The notes: generated by a model not told the origin, from the letters alone. 64,000 nt of DNA from Blastocatellia bacterium (GCA_013697915.1 JACCVY010000257.1:1-64000); one strand, 5' to 3'; positions 1 through 9,146 are shown, numbered from the stretch's first letter. Program-made: numbers and translations.

Positions 1-28
1 AAGTCAGGCCAAAAAGCCGCCTGACTTT
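1..28. terminator. Hairpin at window edge, possible terminator
   Basis: A 9-bp stem (AAGTCAGGC at 1-9 pairing with GCCTGACTT at 19-27) encloses an A-rich loop and is followed by a short T stretch. This fits a small bidirectional terminator for a gene to the left of the window, but the T run is only three bases and the upstream gene is not visible. Confidence 0.35.
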
Positions 29-209
29 CCCACATTCCCACAGCTTCTACTGCTGGAGACGAAATGAACCGATCGGACACTTCACTTGCTAATAACACCG
101 GACATTTTAATTTGCTAACAACAGCAGATGGAGAAACGTTGAAGGTTTCGTCTTGGGCCCAGCCCGATGCAGGGACAGTCAACTGCGCGATGCAACCGTT
201 GCTGCATTT

Positions 210-898
210 CGGCTATGCCGTCCGATGTGCGGAAGGTCTTTGACCTTCCGATTCGTGACACTATCCTGTCGGGCTATGCCCGCCCCCTTATTCCAAATTT
301 CGAGAGATACGCCTGCGCTTTATATAACAATAGTCGCGAAGGACCGCCTACCTGCATTTCGGTCGGACAATATAAGAAAGTGATCTGTAAGGCATTAGAC
401 GAAGCGCGCAGCTCAGGCGGTTTCTCAATTTTTGCCTACGCCATCATGTTAGAACATCTTCACTTGTTGCCGAATCAGCCCGGTACAGCAGCAGACGTGT
501 TGCGATATCTCAAAGGTATAACTGCACGTCGTACTATTGACTATCTTCGTAAGAATAACTTCGAAAGCTCACTCGCTAAATTGCGACATGACACCTAAAG
601 AAGAGAGCACAGATATTCACTCTGGCAGAAAGAAAACAATGTGTTTTCAATTTACAGCGAAGCGATGCTCATGCAGAAGGCAAATTACATTCATCTTAAT
701 CCAGTACGGGCTGGGTTAGTCGACAGGGCAATCGATTATCGTTGGTCCAGCGCTCGGATCTGGCAACAGTGCCCTGACGACGATGAACCGCTCTGCGTGG
801 ATTCGGGCCGGATCCTTTGGAGAAGCGGGCGTAGCCCTAATAAATAAGACGAGCCTTCGGAAGGTCAAAGACCTTCCGCACATCAGACGGCAAAGCCG
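210..898 (+). mobile_element. Decayed RAYT/IS200-like element with hairpin inverted ends
   Basis: The two ends, 210-250 and 858-898, are near-identical in inverted orientation. Each has a small CGGC/GCCG hairpin, the linker GATGTGCGG (one base differs in the outer part of the linker), and a perfect 9-bp stem CGGAAGGTC with a 3-nt loop. A second small hairpin (GGGCTATGCCC at 271-281, and its counterpart near 829-839) sits just inside each end. Between them lies a broken Y1 transposase gene. REP-associated tyrosine transposases are known to act on such hairpins. Two shorter elements in this window (11831-12014 and 20460-20644) share these ends but carry no gene. Confidence 0.75.
276..847 (+). 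pseudogene. REP-associated tyrosine transposase (Y1_Tnp), broken
   Basis: The N-terminus, starting MPAPLFQISRDTPALYI, reads from ATG 276 and ends at a TGA near 381. The protein then continues one frame over (CKALDEARSSGGF, then the HUH motif EHLHLLP) until TAA 596-598. The same frame carries on beyond that stop with SLWQKENNVF and the typical C-terminal block YIHLNPVRAGLV...YRWSSARIW. So there are two lesions: a 1-nt frameshift around 370-383 and one in-frame stop. Family members are single-stranded DNA transposases of about 180-190 residues that cut at REP hairpins; this copy should be inactive. The start codon lies inside the inner hairpin of the left end. Confidence 0.82.
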
Positions 899-1182
899 AA
901 GCGACCTAACGCTTAATCCATTTAGACTCGGTCGTCCATCGAACGCTGTTTTTCGGGCGGCCTGATGGGCAAATCTAATCGATGCTCGCAAGATTCTCCC
1001 GATGAAGATCGTCGATCCCAGTCCTTGACAGGCGTGGCCTTTTTTTGGCTGAATGCTTCCGTTCTCCTGAACTATCGACGTTCGTGCTGATGCTTTTCCC
1101 CCGGCACAAGGTCTCTCCCTTAGACTTGCTTTCAATGGTTTCTCCAACGCAGTTTCGCAAACTTTGAATAAGGAAACATTTC
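899..1182. other. Intergenic stretch, nothing recognised
   Basis: This stretch lies between the decayed transposon and the peptide transporter gene. I find no convincing reading frame, RNA gene or palindrome. A TTGACA-like hexamer occurs near 1025 but no good -10 box follows. The transporter gene has a purine-rich ribosome-binding stretch (AAGGAAA) shortly before its ATG. Confidence 0.4.
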
Positions 1183-2745
1183 ATGAGCACAGCGATTGAC
1201 GGCACCGGATCGAGTCCCGTGTCCCCGAGCGACGATCGCGGGTTCTTTGGCCACCCGCGCGGACTTTCAACTTTGTTCTTCACAGAAATGTGGGAGCGCT
1301 TTTCATATTATGGATTGCGCCCGTTGCTGGTGCTGTTTATGTCAGCCGCGCTGGCCAATGGCGGCTTTGGCATGGACCGCGCGACGGCATCCGCGATTGT
1401 AGGAATCTATGCGGCCAGCGTTTACCTGGCGTCGCTGCCCGGTGGTTGGATAGCAGATAGGCTGCTTGGCTTGCGTCGCGCCATCATGACTGGTGCGGTG
1501 CTCATCTCATGCGGCCACATCTCAATTGGCCTTTCGTCGTTTGCGCACACAAAGGTTCCGTTTTTCCTGGGCCTAATCCTGATCGTTATGGGAACAGGCC
1601 TGCTCAAGCCAAACATTTCGGCAATTGTTGGCGACCTTTATCCGGAGGGTGGCGCGCGTCGAGACGCGGGTTTTTCAATCTTCTACATGGGAATCAACGT
1701 CGGCGCATTTTTCGGGCAGATTGTCACCGGATTTCTCGGCGAGAAGTATGGCTGGCACTTTGGCTTTGGCGCTGCCGGCGTCGGCATGTTGATCGGTCTG
1801 GCGACATTCTCGCTGATGGCAAAAAAGACGCTGGGTAGTCTTGGCCTTGAGCCGACGCGTCATCCCGATCCGGTGATTCAGGCAAAACAGGTGCGAACCA
1901 TAAAGCTCGTTCTTGGTATCGGACTCGCAATACTCGCGGTCGTCATCGCGCTTGCTGCCACCGGAGTTCTGCCGCTGAACGCACTAGCCATCGGACAGAA
2001 CATGACTTACGTTCTGGTCGGCGTAGCCGTAGTTTATTTTGGTTACATGTTCATTGGCGGCGGGCTAAACACTGAAGAGAAGAAACGCGTCGGGGTCATC
2101 TTCATACTCTTCGTGTTCGCCGCAATCTTCTGGTCGGCCTTCGAGCAAGCCCCGACTTCGCTCAATCTCTTCGCACGCGATTTCACTGACAGGAATCTCG
2201 GCGGTTTTGAAATTCCGGCAACGTGGTTCCAATCGGTAAACTCCTTTTTCATTTTTCTGATGGCGCCCTTCTTCGCCTGGCTGTGGGTACGAATGGCGCG
2301 GCAGGGGGGAGAATTATCGAGCCCCGCAAAGTTTGCGCTAGGACTATTTTTCGCTGGCCTCGGATTTGTAATCATGATTTTCGCTGCCAATTCGGTAGTG
2401 TCCAGTGGCGGAGCAATTAAGGTCTCGCCGTGGTGGCTGGTCGCCAGCTATTTTTTCCAGACTATTGGCGAGCTATGCCTGAGCCCGGTTGGATTGTCAT
2501 CTATGACCAAGCTTTCGCCGCGCCGGTTCGTCGGGCAGATGATGGGTATCTGGTTTCTGGCATCGGCCGTCGGCAATCTAATAGGCGGGTTAGTGGGCGG
2601 TCGAGTCGATCCGGAAAAACTCGAACAAATGCCCATGCTCTTTATTATTACTGCCGCTTCGTTGATGCTGGCGGCCCTGGTTCTTTTTGCGGCTACGCCC
2701 GTCATTAGAAAGCTAATGCCGAAAGACCAGGTGAAACAAACATAA
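1183..2745 (+). CDS. POT-family proton-coupled di/tripeptide transporter
   Basis: This 520-residue integral membrane protein belongs to the proton-dependent oligopeptide transporter branch of the major facilitator superfamily (DtpA/DtpT-like). The first membrane segment carries the family signature FFTEMWERFSYYGLR (about residues 28-42), which contains the ExxERF-type proton/peptide motif. The MFS loop motif GGWIADRLLG follows near residue 87. A run of hydrophobic segments extends to the C-terminus, consistent with 12-14 helices. The usual family length is about 450-520. A purine-rich site precedes the ATG. The gene lies 10-16 bp ahead of a DPP-IV-like peptidase, so extracellular peptide cleavage and uptake of the products may be co-expressed; that link is inferred. 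The substrate is not shown by the sequence. Confidence 0.9.
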   Translation: MSTAIDGTGSSPVSPSDDRGFFGHPRGLSTLFFTEMWERFSYYGLRPLLVLFMSAALANGGFGMDRATASAIVGIYAASVYLASLPGGWIADRLLGLRRAIMTGAVLISCGHISIGLSSFAHTKVPFFLGLILIVMGTGLLKPNISAIVGDLYPEGGARRDAGFSIFYMGINVGAFFGQIVTGFLGEKYGWHFGFGAAGVGMLIGLATFSLMAKKTLGSLGLEPTRHPDPVIQAKQVRTIKLVLGIGLAILAVVIALAATGVLPLNALAIGQNMTYVLVGVAVVYFGYMFIGGGLNTEEKKRVGVIFILFVFAAIFWSAFEQAPTSLNLFARDFTDRNLGGFEIPATWFQSVNSFFIFLMAPFFAWLWVRMARQGGELSSPAKFALGLFFAGLGFVIMIFAANSVVSSGGAIKVSPWWLVASYFFQTIGELCLSPVGLSSMTKLSPRRFVGQMMGIWFLASAVGNLIGGLVGGRVDPEKLEQMPMLFIITAASLMLAALVLFAATPVIRKLMPKDQVKQT

Positions 2746-2761
2746 CCAGAGGAGAGTGTTC

Positions 2762-4972
2762 TTGCGTAATCGTTTATTCGCTTACTTATTTTTCGCCCTT
2801 GTTCTTTCTCCGACTTCTCTCGCGCTAGGTCAACAGAAGCTTCTAACGATCGATGACATTTTCGATCCGGCGAAGCGCGTCAACTTCAGCGGCACCGTGC
2901 CAAATATTCGCTGGCTTAAAGATGGCACGCACTACCTGTTGGCGAACGACGCTTCAAAGAAAGATGTGCCGCGCCTGCAAAAAGTGGATGCGCTGACGGG
3001 CCAGGCTATTCCGTTCCTGGACGCTGCAAAAATGGAAGGGGCGTTCGACGCGATTCCGGGCATCAGCGCAAAGGATGCGAAACAGATCGCGAACCGCGGT
3101 TCCTACCAAATGAATAACGCCGAAACAGCGGCGCTGATAAATTTCTCAAACGATCTTTATTACTACAAATTCGGCAGCGATAAGGCATTAAGAGTCACAA
3201 ACAACCCTAATGACGAAGAGGTTGGCGAAACATTTAGTCCCGACGACCGCATGGTTGGCTTTGTTCGCAAGGGCGACATGTATGTTTTCAATCTCGCCGT
3301 GGGAACTGAGCGGCGCCTGACTACCGGAGGCGGTCCAAAGATTTTGAATGGCCGGTTGGACTGGGTCTATCAGGAAGAGCTGTACGGGCGCGGCAATTTC
3401 GAAGCCTACTGGTGGAGTCCTGATTCAAAGATGCTCGCCTACCTCAGGCTGGATGAAAATCCTGTTCATGAATTCACTGTCGTAGATCACATTCCTTACC
3501 ACCAAACAATCGAAGAGACTCCGTATCCGCAGGCCGGCGATCCAAATCCGCTGGTCCAACTTGGGGTGGTCAATGCAGATGGCGGCCCGACTCGCTGGAT
3601 TGATAACTCGAAATACACGCCGGCGGATTTGTTGATTGTGCGCGTGAGCTGGAATCCGGACAGCAGCCGCGTGGTCTATCAGGCGCAGAATCGCGAGCAA
3701 ATATTTTTGGATTTGAACTTCGCCGACCCCGCAACTGGAAAAACAAGCGCCGGATTTCGTGAGAAGTCCAAAACCTGGGTGGAAGCGATTGACAACCCAA
3801 GCTGGCTGAAAGACGGCTCGTTTTTATGGCAAAGCGCGCGCAATGGTTGGCGTCATCTTTATCACTACGATCGCGACGGCAAGCTGATACGACAAGTTAC
3901 CGATGGACCATGGGAAGTGCGCTCAATCGACAGCGTCGATGAAGCGAAGAACCTGATTTATTTTAGTGGCACGGAACACAGTCACATCGCGCCACAGACT
4001 TATCGAATTAAGTTGGATGGGAAGGGGTTGCAGCGACTGACGACCGCTGAAGGGACGCATAAAGCAATATTTAGCCCGGGCTCCAGACTTTTTATCGACA
4101 ACTGGAGCGACGTCGATTCGCCGACGCAAACGCGCCTTTACGATCTGGAGGGAAAGTTAGTTCGCGTCATTGAAGAAAACAAAGTCGAGGCGCTGAAGCA
4201 ATACAAGCTGGGTACGGCGGAACTGCTGCAAGTGAAAACACGCGATGGCTTTCCAATGGAAGCGATGATGATTAAGCCGCCGGACTTTGATTCCACCAAA
4301 AAGTATCCGGTGCTTGAGTTCACCTACAGCGGCCCACACGCGCCGCAGGTTCGCAACAGCTGGGGCAGCACGACCTACATGTGGCATCAACTAATGGCGC
4401 AGCAGGGCTACATCATTTGGATTTGTGACAACCGGACCGGCAGCGGCAAAGGCGCGGAATCGGAATGGCCCGTCTACCAGAATTTTGGCGAACTGGAACT
4501 ACGCGATTTGGAAGACGGCCTCACGTGGTTGAAGGGCCAGCCGTATGTTGATGGGTCGCGCATCGGAATTTGGGGCTGGAGCTATGGCGGCTACATGACC
4601 AGCTACGCGCTGACACACAGCCAAAGTTTCAAGATGGGGATTGCGGGCGGTACCGTTGCCGACTGGCGCGACTACGATTCCATTTACACCGAACGTTACA
4701 TGCGCACGCCGCAAAATAATTCTGAAGGTTACAAAAAGAGTTCGCCAGTCACCGCGGCAAAGAACTTACACGGCAAGTTGCTTTTGATCCACGGCGCGAT
4801 TGATGACAACGTGCACCTCCAGAACACGGTCCAGTTTGTCTATGAACTACAAAAGGCGGGCAAGCAGTTTCAGTTGATGGTTTATCCAAAGTCGCGGCAT
4901 GGTGTAACCGACCCGCTGTTGGTCAAGCACATGCGACAGATGATGACTGATTTCGTCCTGACTAATTTGTAG
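2762..4972 (+). CDS. Dipeptidyl peptidase IV-like serine peptidase (S9B)
   Basis: This is an exported prolyl dipeptidyl peptidase of about 736 residues with an N-terminal signal peptide (hydrophobic segment ending ALG-QQ). It has an eight-bladed propeller domain followed by a C-terminal alpha/beta hydrolase. The double-Glu motif that anchors the substrate N-terminus is visible as WVYQEELYG. Counting from the upstream GTG at 2756, the nucleophile is Ser609 in GWSYGGY, the acid is Asp683 or Asp684 in GAIDDN, and the base is His715 in SRHG. I prefer TTG 2762 as start because AGAGGAG (2747-2753) lies about 8 nt upstream, whereas GTG 2756 is only 2 nt from it. Family members release X-Pro dipeptides in the periplasm, which fits the upstream peptide transporter. 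Confidence 0.9.
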   Translation: MRNRLFAYLFFALVLSPTSLALGQQKLLTIDDIFDPAKRVNFSGTVPNIRWLKDGTHYLLANDASKKDVPRLQKVDALTGQAIPFLDAAKMEGAFDAIPGISAKDAKQIANRGSYQMNNAETAALINFSNDLYYYKFGSDKALRVTNNPNDEEVGETFSPDDRMVGFVRKGDMYVFNLAVGTERRLTTGGGPKILNGRLDWVYQEELYGRGNFEAYWWSPDSKMLAYLRLDENPVHEFTVVDHIPYHQTIEETPYPQAGDPNPLVQLGVVNADGGPTRWIDNSKYTPADLLIVRVSWNPDSSRVVYQAQNREQIFLDLNFADPATGKTSAGFREKSKTWVEAIDNPSWLKDGSFLWQSARNGWRHLYHYDRDGKLIRQVTDGPWEVRSIDSVDEAKNLIYFSGTEHSHIAPQTYRIKLDGKGLQRLTTAEGTHKAIFSPGSRLFIDNWSDVDSPTQTRLYDLEGKLVRVIEENKVEALKQYKLGTAELLQVKTRDGFPMEAMMIKPPDFDSTKKYPVLEFTYSGPHAPQVRNSWGSTTYMWHQLMAQQGYIIWICDNRTGSGKGAESEWPVYQNFGELELRDLEDGLTWLKGQPYVDGSRIGIWGWSYGGYMTSYALTHSQSFKMGIAGGTVADWRDYDSIYTERYMRTPQNNSEGYKKSSPVTAAKNLHGKLLLIHGAIDDNVHLQNTVQFVYELQKAGKQFQLMVYPKSRHGVTDPLLVKHMRQMMTDFVLTNL

Positions 4973-4993
4973 TCAGCGACTTCAGGAAAGACG

Positions 4994-5138
4994 ATTTATC
5001 ATTCAACATTTGACATTTCTCATTTGGCATTTTCAGCAATCGTGGCGGGGCATATTTCAAGAGCTGCGCGTCAATCACATCTGTGCGACTGTCCTTAAAT
5101 GGCAAATGAGAAGTGTCAAATGATGAATGAGAAATGGT
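4994..5138. repeat. Heptanucleotide-array hairpin, unit ATTTGAC
   Basis: The left arm (4994-5034) is six successive 7-nt units such as ATTTATC, ATTCAAC, ATTTGAC, ATTTCTC. The right arm (5098-5138) is the inverted counterpart (AAATGGC, AAATGAG, AAGTGTC, AAATGAT). About 63 bp of unique sequence separates them. The array runs up to the stop codon of the convergent mutM gene at 5138-5140. Confidence 0.85.
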
Positions 5139-5968
5139 TACCGTCTTTGGCACTTGGGACAATAGTAAGTTGATCGCCCACCTTGCACCGCACGACGAAG
5201 TTTTGTTCCGCAGTTAACACACGGTTCGCCTGCTCGCTCATACACGCGCCAGAAGCGCTCGTCACTTCCGAAATAACTCCCGTTCTGCTCATTGAGATCG
5301 ATCTTCAGCGTTGAGCCTGCCTCGATTGCTTCATGCAACACCTTGCGAATTGCCTCGTAAAGCAGCACACCACGTTTTTGCAATAACGTGTCTGCGCTCT
5401 TAAACGGGCTGATACGCGCCAGGAACAGCGCTTCGCTCGCATAGATATTGCCCAAGCCCAATATCTTGGTCTGGTCCAACAGCAATTGTTTCAAACTGCG
5501 CCGCGATTTCTTTAGCGTCGCGAACAAATACTCTTGAGTAAACTCATCCAGCAGAGGCTCCGGCGCCAGCGCATTAATCTGGGCCAACTCCTTCAGTGCT
5601 TTCAACGACAACAGGCGCATTCGCCCAAATTGGCGCATGTCGGAAAATACCAGGCGGCGGTCGTTGTCCAGGTGAAAAATCACGTGCGGATAAGCGGGCA
5701 GCGGATCGTCAAGCCCCACGGAAATGAATTTACCGGTCATGCGCAGATGGACCACCAGCACCTGGTCATGGTCGAGCGCGATGAGAATATATTTGCCCCG
5801 CCGGCTGACGCCGGTGATCAATGCACCGCATAGTTTTCGTTTGAATGAGGCGGGAGACGGTGCTGCCAACAAACGCGGCAGGTTCAGTTCTGCGGCTAAG
5901 ATGCGCCGGCCTGAAACAGCACCGCGCAGCGCGCGCACGACATGTTCAACCTCGGGTAGCTCAGGCAT
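5138..5968 (-). CDS. mutM: Formamidopyrimidine-DNA glycosylase (Fpg/MutM)
   Basis: This 276-residue protein is a bifunctional DNA glycosylase/AP lyase that removes 8-oxoguanine and ring-opened purines. The mature N-terminus PELPEVE supplies the catalytic Pro2 and Glu3. The conserved lysine is Lys59 in RRGKYIL. A helix-two-turn-helix segment contains QTKILGLGNIYASEALF. The C-terminus is an intact zinc finger with CVNCG and CPKC pairs, and QGGRSTYYC lies just before the last pair. Length is normal for the family. It stands alone on the minus strand. Its stop codon abuts a heptanucleotide repeat array, and a palindromic repeat begins just upstream of its start. Confidence 0.96.
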   Translation of the reverse strand: MPELPEVEHVVRALRGAVSGRRILAAELNLPRLLAAPSPASFKRKLCGALITGVSRRGKYILIALDHDQVLVVHLRMTGKFISVGLDDPLPAYPHVIFHLDNDRRLVFSDMRQFGRMRLLSLKALKELAQINALAPEPLLDEFTQEYLFATLKKSRRSLKQLLLDQTKILGLGNIYASEALFLARISPFKSADTLLQKRGVLLYEAIRKVLHEAIEAGSTLKIDLNEQNGSYFGSDERFWRVYERAGEPCVNCGTKLRRAVQGGRSTYYCPKCQRR

Positions 5969-5983
5969 TCGTGCGCTGAATGT

Positions 5984-6205
5984 AGCACAGACTTCAGTCT
6001 GTGCTTTTCAATCTAAGCAAGTGGGTAAGTAGCGAGCTCAGATTAAAGGAAGCCCTGATCAAGTTGTGTACCGCTTCGCGGTTTCGGAAGAGTCTGAACT
6101 TGATTAGACCCTCCTAAAGTCCGAGCCACCGTAACTCGGACTTCAATCTGTGGTTCTTATTCTTTTGAGACTGAGTAGCGAGCTCAGACTAAGGTCTAAG
6201 CTACT
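5984..6205. repeat. Composite palindromic repeat (CTGATCAAG family, copy A)
   Basis: Several nested hairpins fill the spacer between mutM and the DUF3309 gene. AGCACAGACT at 5984 pairs with AGTCTGTGCT ending at 6005. GAAGCCCTGATCAAGTT (about 6049-6065) pairs with AACTTGATTAGACCCTCC (6098-6115) around a CCGCTTCGCGG hairpin. AAGTCCGAG (6117-6125) pairs with CTCGGACTT (6134-6142). GTAGCGAGCTCAGA occurs twice as a direct repeat. Related copies lie at 18923-19097 and 21726-21907. Confidence 0.7.
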
Positions 6206-6208
6206 TTG

Positions 6209-6361
6209 TTAGATGACCCGCAAAAGCAACAGGATCAAAACGATCACCAGGATCAAGCCGATGCCACCGCTTGGTCCATAACCCCAGTTCCGGCTGTGCG
6301 GCCAGGCCGGCACCGCACCAAGCAGCAAAAGAATCAAAATGATCAGGAGTATCAAACCCAT
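6209..6361 (-). CDS. DUF3309 small hydrophobic protein (50 aa)
   Basis: This short frame begins ATG at 6361 behind a strong GGAGGT ribosome-binding site (complement of about 6370-6375) and ends TAA at 6209-6211. The product has two leucine/isoleucine-rich membrane segments (MGLILLIILILLLLG and GLILVIVLILLLL) joined by a short loop with the block PAWPHSRNWGYGPSGG. That loop is the hallmark of the DUF3309 family, which is about 50 residues long throughout proteobacteria and acidobacteria. Function is unknown; family members are stress- or envelope-associated at most by context. A GGAATTCC-centred palindrome lies upstream at 6412-6429. Below 60 residues it is easily missed by gene callers. Confidence 0.85.
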   Translation of the reverse strand: MGLILLIILILLLLGAVPAWPHSRNWGYGPSGGIGLILVIVLILLLLRVI

Positions 6362-6501
6362 CGCAGCTACCTCCGTTTAACGAAGCTTTATTGAAGGGGG
6401 GTTGACTAATGTTGCCGGGAATTCCGGGCAGCTAAAAGTAATGAGTTTTGGGCCAACAGTCAATAGTTTCCTGATTATTGATTAACTTTGCAAAGAGAAC
6501 A

Positions 6502-7917
6502 TCACTGACCACGAGCGAGCTTTTCACCTGCCGCTAGCAGAGCTCGCATGTTCGGAACGTCCGCCGCTTCCGCATAAATTCGGAGCATAGGTTCAGTGCC
6601 CGACTGGCGAAATAAAATCCACGAGTCATCAGCGAAAAGCAGTTTTGTGCCGTCGGTTGTTTCGACGCTCACTACTTTGAGACTGGCGAAGTTTGCAGGC
6701 GGCGACTGCTCAAGCGTTTCCAGTAGCCGCTGGCCGACTTCCATTTCGACGTGCAAGTCGGTCCGTCCAAAATGAAATTCTCCAAACTCACGGTGGAGGT
6801 CATGCAACATTTCTGTGGGTGACTTACCGGCGGTGATTATTGCTTCGAGGAAGAGCAGGGAATTCAGGATGCCGTCGCGTTCGGGAATGTGACCCTTGAC
6901 ACCGATGCCACCGGATTCTTCCGCGCCGATCAGGATGTCGTCGTTAAGCATCAAGTCGGCGACATATTTAAACCCGATAGGTGTTTCAAACAATTTCAGA
7001 TTCAGCGCTGCCGCCATGCGTTTGAGCAGAACCGACTGCGAAAAGGTCCGCACCACGCCGCCGGTCATCTTTCGTTCGCGAACCAGATGCAAAAGAATCA
7101 GCGGCACCACGTCGTGCATCGTCATCGTTTCGCCGAGCTCGTTCACCGCGCCGACCCGATCAGCATCGCCGTCAGTCGCCAGGCCAACCAACGCCTTGTT
7201 CTCAAGTACTCGTTGCTTTAGCGCCGCAAGATTCTTATCGATTGGTTCAGGATTGATACCGCCGAAGAGCGGATCGCGATAGCCGCGAATAGTTTCGACT
7301 TTGAGTTCACCGCCTTGCAGAAAACTTTCAACCCAAGCGCCGCCTGAGCCATGCATTGGATCTACGATTACCGACGCCTTGGCTTTTCGCAAAGAATTCA
7401 GATCGATATAAGAAGCAATTTGGGCGCGATAACTTTCGATCGCCGGCACCAGTAATTCACTGTGTCTATTTGATAGTTCTTTGCGCTTCGGCTTTTGCGC
7501 ATCAACCAGTTTCTCCACTGCTGAGGTTGTTGTTGGCGAAGCGCTGCCGCCCCACGGCGCTTTGATCTTGAAGCCATTAAAGTCAGGCGGATTGTGCGAA
7601 GCAGTGATCACGACGCCGCCCTGCGCATTGAGTTCTTTTACGGCCCAGGAAATTAGCGGCGTGGGCGCGGCTTCATTGAAAAGCGACACGCGCAACCCGT
7701 TTCCCGCGAGCACCTCGGCAGCGCGCTGCGCAAACGTTTCGGAAAGGAAGCGGCGATCGTAACCAACAACCACGAATGGTTCGCTGCTGTTTTCTTTCAA
7801 AAGATAATCAGCGTAGGCCTGCGCTACACGTGCGACATTTTCGAAGGTGTAGTCGCGAGCGATAACCGCTCGCCAACCGTCTGTGCCAAATTTGATTGAA
7901 GTGAGTGGAGCGGTCAC
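6502..7917 (-). CDS. Phosphoglucomutase/phosphomannomutase family protein
   Basis: This 471-residue alpha-D-phosphohexomutase moves phosphate between C1 and C6 of a hexose in the cytoplasm. The phosphoserine loop is TASHNPPDFNGFK with Ser107 as the phosphoryl carrier. The Mg-binding loop is TDGDADRVG near residue 250. The sugar-binding loop is GAEESGGIGVKGH, and the phosphate-binding loop near the C-terminus is FRQSGTEPMLRIY. All four domains seem complete. The start is GTG 7917, which overlaps the stop of the upstream nucleotidyltransferase by 4 nt (GTGA), so the two are translationally coupled. Together they make a sugar 1-phosphate and then a nucleotide sugar. Whether the sugar is glucose or mannose cannot be read from the motifs. 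Confidence 0.92.
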   Translation of the reverse strand: MTAPLTSIKFGTDGWRAVIARDYTFENVARVAQAYADYLLKENSSEPFVVVGYDRRFLSETFAQRAAEVLAGNGLRVSLFNEAAPTPLISWAVKELNAQGGVVITASHNPPDFNGFKIKAPWGGSASPTTTSAVEKLVDAQKPKRKELSNRHSELLVPAIESYRAQIASYIDLNSLRKAKASVIVDPMHGSGGAWVESFLQGGELKVETIRGYRDPLFGGINPEPIDKNLAALKQRVLENKALVGLATDGDADRVGAVNELGETMTMHDVVPLILLHLVRERKMTGGVVRTFSQSVLLKRMAAALNLKLFETPIGFKYVADLMLNDDILIGAEESGGIGVKGHIPERDGILNSLLFLEAIITAGKSPTEMLHDLHREFGEFHFGRTDLHVEMEVGQRLLETLEQSPPANFASLKVVSVETTDGTKLLFADDSWILFRQSGTEPMLRIYAEAADVPNMRALLAAGEKLARGQ

Positions 7918-8963
7918 CCGTGGATGTCTCCGGTGATCGTGTAATCAGTGAGTGAAGTCTTGTCGCCAAGGACTGTGCCTGGTCCAACTACGGCAGAACG
8001 TCCGATGTGACAGCCGCGACCCACAATTGCACTGGTCACCTCGGCTGCCGCGCCTACGCGTGTGTGTGGCCAGATGACGGAATTCTCAACACGCGCACGC
8101 TCCTCGACGAAACAACCCTGACCGAGAACAGAATTAATAATTTGCGCACCCGGCTTGATCTGGCATTCGTTGCCGATCATCGACAGCTCATCAATTTCGG
8201 CTGCAGTTGCTGAGTCAAAGTCGCCGCGGCGTTCCTTGATGTGAATACGCGCCACGCGATTGCCAAGCAGATCGTGATGAGCTTGCAGGTATGTTTCCGG
8301 AGTGCCGATATCAATCCAGTAAGTACGCTGAGGCACGTGCGCGAAGAAAGCCTCTTTGCGTTTTAGCAGCTCAGGAAACAGGCCATACTCGAACGAATGA
8401 TTTTCGCCGGCAGGGATAAGATCCAAGACGCCGGGCTCAAGAATATATGTGCCGGCATTTATCGTGTTGCAGGTGATCTCCTCCGCCTTTGGCTTTTCGA
8501 GAAAGCGCCGGATGCGGCCATCGCTTTCCGTTTCCACCAGACCATAAGATGAAGGGTTTTCAACTGGCGTTAAGACGATGGTTGCGGTAGCAGCGTGCTC
8601 GGTGTGTTCGCGAATGACGGTTTTCAGATCGAGGTCGGTGAGGATGTCGCCGTTGAAAACAACCGTTGGTTCGCGAATCAGATCCTCGGCAAACTTATAA
8701 GCGCCGGCCGTCCCCATCGGTTGCGGCTCAACGGTGTATTTAAGGTTCACACCATGATCTGAGCCGTCTCCGAGCAACTGTTCGATCTTATTTGGTTGAT
8801 AAGAAAGCGAGAGTGTGATGTCGGTAATGCCTGCGCGTCGTAGTGTGTCGATCTGATAGAGCAAGAACGGTCGGTTGCAAATTGGAACAATCGGTTTCGG
8901 CGTATAGACGGTCAAAGGCCGCAGCCGCGTGCCCTTACCGCCGGCAAGTATTAGAGCCTGCAT
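7914..8963 (-). CDS. Sugar-1-phosphate nucleotidyltransferase (GCD1/ManC-like)
   Basis: This 349-residue NDP-sugar pyrophosphorylase has an N-terminal Rossmann-like domain with the signature LAGGKGTRLRPLT at residues 6-18 and VVFNGDILTDLD carrying the metal-binding Asp. The C-terminal third is a left-handed beta helix with hexapeptide-type repeats (GQGCFVEERARVENSVIW, GRGCHIGRSAVVG). This architecture matches eukaryote-like GDP-mannose pyrophosphorylase and related bacterial glucose-1-phosphate enzymes. It lies directly upstream of, and overlaps, the mutase gene, forming a two-gene operon for an activated sugar used in envelope or glycan synthesis. The exact nucleotide and sugar are not determined. 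Confidence 0.9.
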   Translation of the reverse strand: MQALILAGGKGTRLRPLTVYTPKPIVPICNRPFLLYQIDTLRRAGITDITLSLSYQPNKIEQLLGDGSDHGVNLKYTVEPQPMGTAGAYKFAEDLIREPTVVFNGDILTDLDLKTVIREHTEHAATATIVLTPVENPSSYGLVETESDGRIRRFLEKPKAEEITCNTINAGTYILEPGVLDLIPAGENHSFEYGLFPELLKRKEAFFAHVPQRTYWIDIGTPETYLQAHHDLLGNRVARIHIKERRGDFDSATAAEIDELSMIGNECQIKPGAQIINSVLGQGCFVEERARVENSVIWPHTRVGAAAEVTSAIVGRGCHIGRSAVVGPGTVLGDKTSLTDYTITGDIHG

Positions 8964-9007
8964 GTGTGATTAGTGAATTGATGTTGAAACGTTTGAATAG
9001 CAGGGCG

Positions 9008-9037
9008 AGTCTAACATTCGCTTGCGCAGCTTTTCAA
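9008..9037 (-). promoter_or_regulatory. Candidate sigma70 promoter for nucleotidyltransferase/mutase
   Basis: On the minus strand TTGAAA (complement of 9032-9037) is followed after 18 bp by TAGACT (complement of 9008-9013), with TG in the extended -10 position. The gene starts at 8963, giving a leader of roughly 37 nt. Confidence 0.4.
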
Positions 9038-9088
9038 TTCGCTACTTTCGTTAAAGGCCTACTTGAACGTTTCGCAGGATTCGGTTGC

Positions 9089-9117
9089 TTGACACTCTTA
9101 TGGCTTAATAGTAATCC
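9089..9117 (+). promoter_or_regulatory. Candidate promoter for thiolase gene
   Basis: A perfect -35 hexamer TTGACA lies at 9089-9094. The -10 region is weak: TAATCC after 17 bp, or TAGTAA after 14 bp. The thiolase ATG follows at 9147 behind an AGGAG site. It is divergent from the minus-strand promoter at 9008-9037. Confidence 0.35.
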
Positions 9118-9146
9118 TACAAGCAATCAATCTTTCAGGAGCATTA

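Noticed and set aside
716..1283. Long minus-strand open frames over the transposon and the start of the peptide transporter gene
   Set aside because: They show no protein family features and are antisense to recognisable coding sequence.
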